Source of the DNA: Sextonia rubra
Lineage: Eukaryota > Streptophyta > Magnoliopsida > Laurales > Lauraceae
DNA length: 64,000 nucleotides
Reading direction: 5' to 3'
Assembly: GCA_037013555.1 (NCBI GenBank)
Contig: JASUAD010000001.1
Location: forward strand, 47,110,242-47,174,241
Positions 49,601 to 61,200 of the stretch are shown piece by piece (position 1 is the stretch's first letter; the number at the start of each line of letters is the position of its first letter). Under the pieces are notes generated by a model. It worked only from the letters and a program-made list of their open reading frames with translations. It did not search any database and had not been told where the DNA came from. Both the position numbers and the translations under genes were made by a program.

Positions 49601-50403
49601 CTTTAGCTTTTAAGTAAACAGATCATAAGCACCAAGTTGGAACGCCCCATCCCCATAGAGATTCTGACCTACTGCTCTATCAATAATCTAGAACTTAAAA
49701 TTTTATATTGAGAAACAACAAGATTTATGCAATCGAGGCAAAAACCATACACAACTCATATAGAGAAAAGTCTACAAAAGGGAGTAAAATCAAATTCCAT
49801 AATCATAACAGAGAAAGTCATCATCTGAGCTTTACCCCATCAATCCCGGTTCAGCTCAAAAGCATCTAAAACAACAAACAAAAGCAAAATGCCACAAATG
49901 GATGAAATGGTTTCTTTTAAAATATGATTGAAACTTGATTTCATCAAGTAGAAAAACACCTTGTTTTGAATAGAGAAGTTGATGAAGTTGGTATCCACTA
50001 AAACTCGATAAGGCGGCCCGAGGGCGGTGTTATACTTGAAGAAGAGCGCGGAATTAACACTTGGGCTGTCATGTTATTACCAAAAACAGAAAAAAAAAAA
50101 CAAAGGATTAGAAGAACAACAAAGAAAGAAAAAGTTGCAGAGGATGATTTGGGAAAGTGGGTATTGCTCACACGTTTCGGGGGAGTTTCTCCTTTTCAAG
50201 ATCTTTCCTTTTGGGGTTTAGAACCTCTTCTTTGTACCTGCAAAAGGGGGGTAATGGAGGAAAGATTTCGTTTTTATACAAGGGAAGTATAGAATAGAAG
50301 CAGAGATAGAAGAGAAGAAGAAAGATACCGACTTTTTGAGAGTCTTGGAGCTCACGAGCTTCTTCACAACCGCGAATTTGCGGGTTTTCTTCGCCTTCCC
50401 CAT
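46634..50403 (-). CDS. FCF1: rRNA-processing PIN nuclease FCF1/UTP24, nine exons
   Basis: Minus-strand exons: 50403-50333, 50237-50172, 50065-49960, 49019-48977, 48865-48793, 47594-47507, 46947-46891, 46822-46744, 46647-46634. They join in phase to 198 aa, the same length as the human protein, starting MGKAKKTRKFAV and ending GGAPRF. FCF1 is the PIN-domain endonuclease of the nucleolar small-subunit processome, needed for early pre-18S rRNA cleavages (A1/A2 region). The PIN domain spans about residues 65-165. Acidic residues placed to bind metal are Asp70 (VLVDTNFI), Glu107 (MAELEK), Asp140/141 (YADDCLVDR) and Asp159 (TCDRD). The final exon is only 14 bases. Exon 1 ends AAAAA|GTCGGT, a weak donor chosen because it restores LKKYKEEVLNP. 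Intron 5 hosts a MULE-like element and intron 3 a G-rich tract. Confidence 0.95.
47647..48382. mobile_element. 736-bp MULE-like element in FCF1 intron 5, 9-bp TSD
   Basis: The ends TAAGAAGTACGGATACGGA and ...TATCCATGCTTCATAG are inverted repeats continuing into CGGACACG-type words. A perfect 9-bp direct repeat, GGACAAATC, flanks it at 47638-47646 and 48383-48391. The 9-bp duplication and the long, terminal repeat-rich ends point to Mutator-like non-autonomous elements. The interior has no coding capacity. It aligns along its whole length with 62504-63250. Confidence 0.75.
49429..49460 (+). repeat. G-rich tract in FCF1 intron 3
   Basis: A run of G-blocks (GGGGG, then GGGGGGGGG, then GGGGGGGGGG, split by C and TTT) can form a G-quadruplex on the plus strand. 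The FCF1 transcript carries the C-rich complement. Confidence 0.6.
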
Positions 50404-52121
50404 TACCAAAGGTGACTATTGATGCAGTAAATTTCAGAGACTTGTTCTGCTATGCGGAGCAGAAACTCCAAGCCCTAACCCTTGTTGTCTAAGCACGTAA
50501 TAGCAGACACTTTCCTGCACCGGTTAGTTTTTGTGTTTAATAACAAACTAGCAACAAATGCCCATGCTAAGCCCGAGCCCAAAAGTTACAATATATTAAA
50601 TTTTTATGCATATTATTGAGAAGGATAATATAAAAATGAAAATAACTATGTTATTAATCATTCTTAAATTTTATTTAACAAAATCTAAAAAAAACAAAAA
50701 ATGAAACTTAAACAATCTATAAATAAAATTTGATTTTATTTCTCATTTTTTTAATTTATAATTTAAGGAAAAAGATAATTTTTAAATCTATAAATTAGAA
50801 TAGAAATAAATGTAAAAATCAAATGAGTTTTACATAAGTTACTAATGATAAATATCATAATTAACTCATGCATGAGATCCCTACTGAAAAGAAAATCATA
50901 CCTCTACTACATCTTCTCTTGGATCTACAACAATTGGTGCATTGACTACCAAAAAAAGAAAAAACCATAGTACAAAATAAAAAAGTAAAATAAAAAAAGA
51001 AAAAAACAGTATGATAAAATGCAAAATAAAATAAAATCATACCTCCTGGTGAATAAAATCTCTAACTCCTTAATGTGGAAAAGTATCTAAGTCTCCTTAC
51101 AATAATCGACTTACACTTTGGAATGAGATGAAGTCTTCTTATATTCCACTATCTCATAATATATCTATGCAACAAATACTGGAGCAATTCCAAGGGAAAA
51201 AGAAACTTGAGAAGCAAAAAAGAAACTTGAAACAGACACAAACAAAAACAACATCAAAACAGATTCAAAGCCTCTTCTAACTTGAAATTCACACCAAACT
51301 GAAAACGAAGCCGAGCTACAATCACAACCATTCATCCAAATCTCCCAAGAAAGCCCAAAACCCAAGTCTAGTTAAATCCAAAGAAGGTGAAAAGGCACCA
51401 AACCTAACCTGGCATGAACGGTCCTAAGGCCACCATTTATTCTCTGAAATCAAGAAAAGAAGAAGAAACAAATGGAAAAGGAACTCGTACACAAGTAAAA
51501 AAAGATCACATGAGAGAAGAGGTAGCATTCCTAAAGCCCTAGGCGTCAAGGTAAGAACATCACGCCTCTTACCATTGGGGTAAGAGGTCATTTTTAATAG
51601 AAAGCTAGCTGCCTGTTATTGTTAAGAGAGTATATGTTAATGTATAAAAGTAAAAATTATTTACTAATGTGGTTCTAGCTTAGTCATTTCTATAGTTCTC
51701 AATCTCTCCTTCGCTCTTGTAAAATGGGTCAAGCGTGCTCTAGCTCTATTTATTGGGCACTTTTCTTCCACTTCGTCTATCAAAAACTCAAACTTTCTTC
51801 GGTAATTAGTTATCTAATCGCTATACTTCACTTTGCCAACAAAGTGGGAGAGAAAAAGCGAGAGTAAAAATAAAAAGATAAATAAAAAATAGAAAGATTA
51901 ATATCTTTCTTTTAATCTAAACCGGCCTTGCTATTCTTCTATAATATCCTTCCTACCTCTTTCCATATGTCTCTACTCTCACATATCTTCCATTTCTTTA
52001 TTAACAACACAACTGTACTCAGCATCTTAAACTCCCTCCCTTCCCTTATAAAAGTCCTTTTCTAACACCCACATTAAAACAAACCAAAACCACGCCTCTT
52101 TGCCCTCTCTGTTTGTCAACC
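50404..52121. other. Divergent intergenic region between FCF1 and the cyclin
   Basis: AT-rich with several homopolymer runs (50640-51040). The outermost parts are the two promoters, since the genes diverge. No other gene is recognised; a purine-rich frame at 51165-51365 on the minus strand has no domain signature. Confidence 0.4.
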
Positions 52122-52941
52122 ATGGCTTCACCATCTACCTTAATCTCGCCACACAAACTCCACTCTGATCTCTACTGCCTCTCTTATCAAGATGAATCCA
52201 CAACCCCATCAGTTCTCTCTGTTCTTTCTTCCCTCATAGAAAGAGTCATTGCCCAACACAAGCGAATTGATCGAAAATGCCGGCGAGCATCACCCAAGAT
52301 TGGCCAAGTTCATGTTTTCAATTGCCTTCATACTCCAAAAATCACAATTCAGTCACTTTTGGAGAGAATTTTCTGCTATGCTCATGTTGTGCCGCCTGTT
52401 TATGTTGTGGCCTACATTTTCATTGATCGGCTGTGCCAGATCAACTCTGATTCCGGATTTCAACTTTCAATGTTCATAGGCTCCTCATCACCTCAATTAT
52501 GGTGGCTTCTAAGTTTGTGGAGGACATGTGAGTTGATAATTCAGACATTGTTTCTAATGGTGCCACATTTAGTCATGGGGCAGTTGTAGCAACCAACGTA
52601 TATGTTCTAAATTCTTTTTGTTCTTTTTATACAGGAATTATCAGAATTCGTATTTTGCAAAGGTGGGAGGATTAACAATGGTGGAGATGAACGGATTGGA
52701 GGTGGATTTTCTGTTCTTGATGGGTTTTAAGTTGCATGTGAATGTGAGTGTGTTTGAGAGCTACTGTTGCCATCGGGAGAGAGAGGCGAGTACAGGGGGA
52801 GGATATCAAATAGAGAGGACTTTGAGATTAATGTGTGGAGGAGAAATCAGAGGTACTCGACATCAGCAGCGCTGGCTAGATTTGCACACCACCCTTGGAT
52901 CAACCACTAAGAATTCTCTCCCATCACCCCACAAACCCTAG
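52122..52941 (+). pseudogene. P/U-type cyclin with a one-base frameshift, two exons
   Basis: Exon 1 (52122-52527) starts MASPSTLISPHK and carries a cyclin box: LSSLIERVIAQ, the signature-like ITIQSLLERIFCYAH, and VVAYIFIDRLCQ. After codon 115 the frame moves by one base near 52468. From 52469 the next frame reads NVHRLLITSIMVASKFVED up to a GT donor, and exon 2 (52635-52941) continues NYQNSYFAKVGGLTMVEMNGLEVDFLF and ends at TAG. Allowing for one missing base, the gene would give about 237 aa, near the family's usual size. Proteins of this type bind CDKs and couple nutrient or hormone signals to the cell cycle. The residues after CGGEIRGT diverge from the usual short C-terminus. Everything but the single base is well preserved, so either a very recent null allele or a sequencing error is likely. 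Confidence 0.8.
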
Positions 52942-53700
52942 CTTCACTGCTTCCATGCCTTAACCAGAGAAACCCCAAACCATCATCGGTGCCAGGGTTC
53001 AATTTGGATTCCCCCAAATCCGAAAACCCCAAAACCAGTCAAGCGCGCGAAACACCAAAAAACCCCCAATCAAATAAACCCTACAATCATGGACACAGGA
53101 AATTCCCAAAAGGTGAAAGAGAGGAAAGGTTCGAAAAACCTGACATTCCACCAATACCTGACGACGGTCTTGAGGCAGAGATCGGAGATCTGACCTTCGT
53201 CGGTTCCGGGAGCCGAAGCCGCAAGGAACGCCGGTGCTGACGACGGTCTTGAGGCAGAGTTCGCAGATCTGATCTTCGTGGGTTCCGGGAGTTCGTGGGT
53301 TCGGGAGTCAAGGCCGCGAGGAACGCCGGTGCTGACGACGGTCTTGAGGCAGTCGGTTCCTTCAGATCTGATTTGAGCGAGCGATCGCTGTCTTCTTTAG
53401 ATCTGATGGTTCTTCTTCTTCTTCTTCTTCTTCTTCCGAGCGCAGATTCGTGGGAAGATTGAGAAAAAGAAGGCGTTCTTCTTCGTTTTCGTGTGATAAA
53501 AATAGAGTTCGTAGGAAATGGCGTTTGAGAGGATATGCGATAAAAATATAGTTACGTGGCGATATAGATAAAAAAATAAATAAATAAATAAAAGGTGTTA
53601 TGTCGCACCCTCGTAGAGTTCAATTTTTAAAGTTTTAATATATATAATGCAATGTAGTGGTATAGATTAGAGAGATGGGACCCAGGGCTAGGGACGTAGG
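52942..53700. other. Intergenic, GC-richer region with minisatellite
   Basis: This holds the 3' flank of the cyclin and then a GC-rich block with A-box-like purine runs. It ends with a (TTC)n tract at 53407-53436. Open frames on both strands (52989-53240 and 53087-53311) overlap each other and follow the repeat below, so I do not call a gene. It could be the leader of an unrecognised minus-strand transcript. Confidence 0.35.
53160..53360. repeat. Minisatellite, units starting GACGACGGTCTTGAGGCAG
   Basis: Three units begin at 53160, 53239 and 53334, with lengths 79 and 95 bases and a truncated third. They share GATCTGA.CTTCGT.GGTTCCGGGAG and GGAACGCCGGTGCT blocks. Confidence 0.8.
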
Positions 53701-53714
53701 GTAATTGAAGTTGT

Positions 53715-54880
53715 AATGGGTTGGATGAACACGGTGACCCACCAAGGCCGGCAAACTTGACCCGATCCAAATCTGACCCACCATGCAATACATACGGGTC
53801 GGTTATCGGTCAGCAAATCGGACCGATACTTGAGTGGATCAAGTTAGGGTTAACCCATGTAACCTACCTAATCCATTTAAATGAGTTCAGTTAGAGTTGA
53901 CTAGCATATCTGACCTATTTAGATAGTATGGTTGATTTATATGTCGGTACCTAGAGTAGTTAGCTGTTTGATATGGGGGGCCGAAGCCAGGGGGTAGATT
54001 TGTATTTTTTTAAAAATTAAAATGGTTGGTGGAAATAGAATGAACTGGCAAAATTCAGTTTGACCTGCCAACCTGCCTCGACGCGACCCGTTTCAAATAC
54101 TGGTTGGTTACAGGTTAGGGTTATCCAACCCGTATAAAAATGAATCGAGTTAGGGTTGACTGCCTAACCAGTTAACTCATTTAGACTTAACCAATTTACC
54201 ACAAGTTTCAATTTTGATATAACTTTTTTTATTCATGTGGGTTATAAACTATGTATCATTAATCTTATGTGAATGAGTTATGCAAAATTTTTATACTTAA
54301 AATACAAAAGTAATTTTTTTCATAAACAATATGATGTTTTTTTAGTTGAAATATTGATATATATATGTGTCTTTTCTTTTTATGTTGGCATAGAAATTAC
54401 CTCTAAAATATGGATATGAATGGAAAACAATATTATTGATGGGTCTTATACTAATGCATAAATATGGAATTACAAAATTGACCAAAACTTAAAAAGGAAT
54501 TATCTCAATAAATGGGCTAGAAAATATCAATGGAGTTTGGCCCCATTTTTTATACCTTAAAAATAAGTAAATTATAAATTCATGCTCAATGCAATATTTA
54601 AAATAAATTTAGATGTAATGAAAGCTTTACAAATGAAATTAGGCTAGATCACACATAAAATAAGAATTAGATAGGTTAGGTCAGGTCAACCCAACTTAAC
54701 CCACATCAAATTCAAGTAAGGCTGGTTGGGTCTGGTTGACCTCCCATGAGTGTGGGTTGACGACTTCTAACTCGTTTAAAAACGGGTCGAATCAGGGTTG
54801 TAACTAACAAATTTAGGTTTAAATTAACTTGACCCAAATTTGGTCAACTCGACCCATTTGCCAAGTGTCAATAGATACAA
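53715..54880. mobile_element. Probable degraded repeat element rich in GACCCG/GGGTC words
   Basis: Words such as CTTGACCCGATCC, TTAGGGTTGAC and AACTCGACCC recur in both orientations. The right end in reverse complement (TTGGCAAATGGGTCGAGTTG) resembles the ends of plant hAT-like elements. The borders are blurred and there is no coding frame. Confidence 0.35.
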
Positions 54881-55920
54881 CGCAATTGTCTTTAGGGCCT
54901 ATTTTTTTACTAGAATTCAGAGAATTTTTCTTTGTGGAATCTCTAAATTTCCAAATATAGTTGAATTCTTGGATGCTCTTTTGTACTTGAACATCTATAA
55001 ATTCCACTAAAAGGCAAAGATGTTAGAATTCTGAAATTTTGGTAGGGTAAAATAGAACTTTTAAGTGCTTGGAATTTTGAGATACTTGAAAAGAAACATG
55101 ACATTTTGAAATACCAGAGAGTAAGATGTCATATTATGTCAAAAAATCCCTAACACAAGAAATTTTTAGGACAAATTCTACTAAAATAACAGGCCTAACT
55201 CTCTCTAAAATTTATCACCTCGTGACCACCTTTCTTCTCTTCCACCGCTACTCCTCTTGCTAAATAGACAATATTAAAATATCAAGTTGAAAGGGTATAC
55301 CTCTATAGAGGGCTCACTCATTGAACTTCAAACTATTAAGAATGAATGCCTCTATGATGAATGAGATACCCATAATTATTAATGAGACCTGTAAGATCGT
55401 GTTAATTGTGCTTTTAAACTAAATCTCAATCATTCTAGTGGAGCTAGTGCCTATTAAAGTAAACTTTGAAGACATCACATAAAAGGGTCTGTTTGTGCAT
55501 GTAGAAATGAATGGAAATGAGGGTAGAGATCCGGCGCCTCGCTCATGCAGTTTGGTGCCAACTTCCTCCTCCTTTTGCTTGTTTTGCACGTGGTAGAAGG
55601 ATTTATGTTTTTGAACAATTGCTACTTTTGCCACGACGTTATCCACACGCACCCAAAATGAGAAGGTGTTTATTCCCAGTAGCACTGATTTATCATGGGG
55701 CCAGATACTTGTAACTTGGGGGTTCAGGTTTAGCCCAACATGCACCGACCTGACCCAATGATAATTGCACCATGAGGACAACAAGGACATAGATGAAAGC
55801 CACTTGGAACTTTCTAAGGGTGTCTTTGTAATTATCAATTAGTCAAACACTTGCATACAATTACGACAAAAGACCGGGGCCCATTTCAAACATTTCCCTT
55901 CAATTAATAAAACATTAAAA
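54881..55920. other. Intergenic region, no gene recognised
   Basis: AT-rich DNA. Opposing frames at 55419-55838 (-) and 55511-55714 (+) overlap and show no domain. Confidence 0.35.
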
Positions 55921-56377
55921 GAAAATTTTCAAATAAGTCCTTAAATTTTAGCCTTTTTAAAAAAAGGACATAAGTTTTCAGTAAACTTTCCATTAAGGCA
56001 TTTGACAATTTAAAATGTATTATTTGATGAAATTTTTTTTTTAATTTTCTTAAAATGCAGATCATTTAAAGACTTACTATAGTTTCGGCAGCCACCATAG
56101 GCAGCCAATCACAATAGAGATTTTAGTTATTGCAAGAATTTTAAAAAAGAAAATAAGAAGAATATAGACGAATTGAATGGAAAATTTACTTCAATAAAGG
56201 GTGATTTAGCTATTTTAAAAAATCAAGAGAAAAAAATGTTGGAAAATGGCTTTAAATGGATGGACGTCTTTAATTAAAATCCTTTTGAAAAAATTAGGGG
56301 TTAATTTAAAAATTTTTAAAACTTATGTCCTCTTTTGAAATAAGGTAAAAACTTGAGGCCTTATTTGGAAATTTTCG
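55921..56377. mobile_element. MITE with about 55-bp inverted arms just upstream of the pyruvate kinase gene
   Basis: The left arm starts GAAAATTTTCAAATAAGTCC and runs through AGGACATAAGTTTT. The right arm in reverse complement starts GCGAAAATTTCCAAATAAGG and also reaches AGGACATAAGTTTT. The interior is AT-rich and non-coding. The right end lies only about 235 bases before the pyruvate kinase ATG, so it abuts or forms part of the promoter. Confidence 0.65.
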
Positions 56378-56508
56378 CAAAAATGAAATCCAGCCATCTT
56401 CCTCATGACACATTGAAATAGCCGCTTTCATTCGATACAAACAACGAACGAATCCCTCCTCCTCTATTTCTACTCATCCCCTCTCCTCTCCTCTGCGATT
56501 TCCCCACA

Positions 56509-56540
56509 GACAGAGACAGAGAGAGAGAGAGAGAGAGAAT
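56509..56540 (+). repeat. (GA)n tract in the pyruvate kinase leader
   Basis: A GA-rich run about 75 bases before the start codon, most likely in the 5' UTR. Confidence 0.6.
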
Positions 56541-56612
56541 CACAAGAAGCAGAAGCAGCAAATCTTCTCTCGATCTCGTTCTTCCGAGCTTCTCTCTGCA
56601 ATTTCTTCTGCA

Positions 56613-58228
56613 ATGGCGCACGCAGCAGCTGCTGTTTCCATCAATGGCTCCTTTCTCCGCAGCCAGCCACTCGAGAAGCTCAAGCCTTCGCCTTTTCCCT
56701 CCCAGGCCTTCGATTCGAAGCAAAGGGAGAAGAACATTGGCCGCTCCTTCCGTACGGCTCCGATCTCTGCGGCGGACCGATCAGTTCGATCCGAGCTCGA
56801 TGTTCTTCCTGTTTCAACCCTCGGTGTTCCCAAGAGTGTAAGACTCCTCGTCGAAAAAGAATCCAACTTTTTTGGTCTATCTTTCACGAGATCTACCTGT
56901 TTGGATTGGATGTGGATGCTCTTTTATTTTATTTTATTTTGATCGCAAGCTGCTGTAGTGATTTTGATGTTTTTATCTGTCTCTTGGAGCTGCGTTTTCT
57001 GTGGATTTGTTGGCGATGGCTATGGTTTTAGTAGGAATTGTGTGCATTTTGTGCGAATTGTGTTTTTCAAGCGCTTGCGTTTGGGTGATTTTGAATAGTT
57101 TTGTTTGCTTGTCATTTCTTTAACTCTTGGTCTGTTGTTTCTAGGGTTTTCTTATTTTTGTTTTGTTGGCCAAGCGAAGTCTTTTTGGTAGATCAGTCCT
57201 TCATTGACGCATGAAACCGTGTGCACATGTGTCCTTCATCGGAAGAAGAAGGGAAATAGAGAAAGGAACGTGGACATGTTACATGTGTATGATATCTAGA
57301 CTGTTCATTAGGTTGATCATTCATCCAACGGGCCTAACCGTACAACTGGTGCAGAGGGAGGATAGTATAGACACATGAGCGGTAGTTCTGTCCAGATTCC
57401 TCTGATCAGGTCGTTGGGGGCATCTAAACATTCTAATTCCATAAAAAAAAAACTCGAACTGATTTTGCCTATAGATTTTGATCTTCAATCTTTTCACCGC
57501 TGTTAAAGAGGTCTATTTCGTTGTTAGCGACGATGCTAACCAATAAATTTCTTTGAGAAAAGGAACACTTTCAAAATTTTTGGGACATACACGTGAGCAA
57601 AATACACTTCTGTAATTTTACTAGATTTTATGTATTAGCAATTGACATTTGTTACAGCCTTTTGGTTTTGATGGTATTTTGGCTAGCATGCTTTATTTTA
57701 GTAGAAGCCCGCACAGACATACATATGGAACATGCTCACGTGGACATTCTGTGTGGACTCCCTTGTGGGGCGCCACTGGAGGCCATGCCAATCACGAGGG
57801 AGGTGGGCGATCAAAAGTTTTTAATATGACCTACATATGTTCAAACCTTCAACTCCATTAGGTCATCCTAGCACCTTGATTCATGGCCTTCAAATTTAAT
57901 GGAAGGCATTATTCTCTAAGGATTTCAATCTGATGTTAAACAGTTGAAAGAGCGACAAATTTAGGCTTGTGCCAATTCTTTATAATAATAATACTAATTC
58001 TAATAATAATAATAATGTTATTATTATTATTTGAATTAGTATTATTATATTTTATTAATTTTTTCGGGGTGGGGGGAGGGGGGTTTTGGGTTGGGTTTGG
58101 ATTGATCAGAGAAGCCTCATGTGCTGAGACAAGGGGGTTCGCATGGGGTCTCCCGTGGGAGATATCCTTAAGTGAGCTTGGCATCAATACCTTGTTCTAA
58201 CTATGTTGGGGTTGGGTATATGAATTCT

Positions 58229-58274
<46 letters not shown>

Positions 58275-61200
58275 ATACTATAGATATCACTTGTAAATAT
58301 TAATAGATTATACATCTATTTTCTGTATCTTTGTACTCTTTTCTTTTTAAATATCATTGATTGTTACCAATAAAAAAGTATGTTATTTACAGATGACTTC
58401 AACTTTCTGCTTGTCCCAAGCTCAGATAAAAGAGGGTTGTGTTAGATAGGTTGACAACTAACATAAAACCTTTTTTACGATGCAAACATGAATTCTGATT
58501 ACCCATAATTCATATAACTGACCCCAACATAGTTGGGACAAGGCTTTGATGGTGCCGATGATGATGTCATGATATGCATATGGCTGCACTCTGGTAACTT
58601 GTTGACCTTTTGGTTGGTTTTACTGATTTACGGTACTTATTGCCAACCAGGGAGAAGCAGAATTTCAGCGGCTCCACGGAATTCGACAGCTAGGGGATGC
58701 TTCAGTAGGCATGTGGTCTAAGCCAAGTGTCAGACGTAAGACAAAGATTGTTTGCACGATAGGTCCTTCTACTAATACACGAGAAATGATATGGAAGTTA
58801 GCTGAGGCTGGAATGAATGTTGCTCGACTAAATATGTCTCATGGAGATCATGCATCCCATCAGAAGGTCATCGATCTGGTCAAAGAATATAATGCTCAGT
58901 CAAAGGACAATGTGATTGCAATTATGCTTGATACCAAGGCAAGTTCTTCTTGAAATTTTAACTTTTAATATAGTTGACATTATGGACAAGGTAGTTAATG
59001 ATATATTAGCACCAACAAATCACTTCTTTTCCACATTTATTTACTAACAGGGGTTATTAAAACATAATGAACTTGTACCAATCAAACCAGTCACTCAATG
59101 GTCGTTGGTTAATACTTGTCAAGGAATTGGATGGATGTTTTGCAATGCTTTATTAAGTTGGAGCTTTTATCCTAACCCACACAGTTATAGTTGCAGTTAC
59201 AGATGCCATCTGTGTGAAATGTGAATGAGCATGTATAGACTCACTCCCTTTCTTGCCAAGATCTCAACATGGTCATTCATGGGCTTATAAAAGAGGCATG
59301 TAGGAAGGATGTGAGCTGTCCTCCTCGTATATTTGTATAAATTTAAAGTTTTTTTAATTCTCTTTTTATTTTTTATAAATTCAGGGTCCTGAGGTTAGAA
59401 GCGGTGATTTGCCACAGCCAGTCACATTAAATAGTGGCCAAGAATTCACTTTCACAATCAGAAGAGGGGTTGGCACAGAAACTTGCGTTAGTGTAAATTA
59501 TGATGATTTTGTTAATGATGTAGAGGTTGGTGATATGCTTCTGGTTGATGGTATGTGGCAATGCTTTTCGTTACATGTTGCTTGTTTGTTCATATAGCAT
59601 ACATTGTGATGTTCTATTTTCATCTGAATAATAATAACAGGGCTTACTTGAGAATTATGAAATTATCTTGAGCTTGCTGCTATTTCTGTTCTCATATTTT
59701 TTTCATAGTTGCTCTGATCTTTACATGCTTTCCAATAAGTTCAACTGCATCCTGAACAAAAAGTGTTATTCTTCTATCTCTCTTGCATATTTTGTTCGTT
59801 CTTTTTATTTATTTTTTGTTGGTGATATGCTTCTGGTTGATGGTATGTGGCAATGCTTTTCGTTACATGTTGCCTGTTTGTTCGTATAGCATACATTGTA
59901 ACATTCTATTTTCAGCTGAATAATAATAACAAGGCTTACTAGAGAATTATGAAATCTTCTTGAGCTTGCTGCTATTTCTGTTCCCGTATTTTTTTCAAAG
60001 TTTTTCTGATCTTTGCATGCTTTCCAATGAGTTCAACTGCATCCTGAACAAAAAATGTTATTCTTCTATCTCTCTCACATATTTTGTTAGTTCTTTTCTT
60101 TTTTTTTTTTTTGTTCTCTCTATATGAAGCAACCTAAGATGACAGTTTTATGCCTTCAGACAATGAAAATAAATCAAAAAATATTTTGGCTAAGGATAGA
60201 TCGAAATGGAGAAACAGAATGGACAAGGCTTTGATGATGATTATGATGAGACGTTGAAAATATAAATCGTAGAAAATAAAGTGCATAATAATTTTGCCTG
60301 TCATAATAAAGTAGTGCAACTGAATGCTGATAAATGGTGTGTTTCTTTAGGAGGAATGATGTCCTTAATCGTTAAGTCTAAGACAGAAGATTCCGTAAAT
60401 TGTGAAGTTGTTGATGGAGGTGAACTTAAGTCTAGACGGCATTTGAATGTTCGGGGAAAAAGTGCAACACTGCCATCCATCACTGGTGAGTCTTTATTTC
60501 ATCAAATTATATGCTTCATTTTTTGCAAACGTTGCATTTCTTTCCTCCCACCAGAAGATCTTTAATTTCACTATAAATTTTAGTGCTTTCCAAATGCCCA
60601 TAACCATTTGCTTTGATTTACTGCAGAAAAAGATTGGGATGATATTAAGTTTGGCGTTGACAATAAAGTAGATTATTATGCTGTTTCATTTGTTAAAGAT
60701 GCAAAGGTGGTACATGAATTGAAGGATTACCTCCGAAGTAAATATCCAATATAGATATTTATGTTTTGATGACTATACATCTAAGTCTTGACCACATTTG
60801 GTTTACTTTTGCATTCATGTGTTGAAGCTAATTTCCTATTGCATTGTAGGTTGTGGTGCAGATATACATGTGACTGTCAAAATAGAAAGTGCTGATTCTA
60901 TTCCAAACCTTTATTCTATCATTTCTGCATCTGATGGGGTAATCACTTAACAAAATTTTAGTGTCTTTCCCTTGCCGCTGCTGAATTTTATGAAAAAGTT
61001 GCAACAGAGTAGGGATTTAAATGGATCTGGTTGGTGGACATGGATCCAGGCCCAACTCTGGTGGACATTTACCCAGACTTGTCTCAAAAATCATGACAGT
61101 ATTAAACCAGTGTGGGGCTGGGAGTTGAACCTCACACTAGCAGGTTGCAACCACAAGCCTGTACCATCTGTCTTGTGTTCCACTGCTCACCGTCTATTGT

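Noticed and set aside
49334..49617. Gly-rich frames in FCF1 intron 3
   Set aside because: They are by-products of the G-rich tract within a well-defined intron.
61110..61190. A tRNA gene on the minus strand
   Set aside because: A B-box-like word is present but no cloverleaf could be drawn; at most a SINE head.
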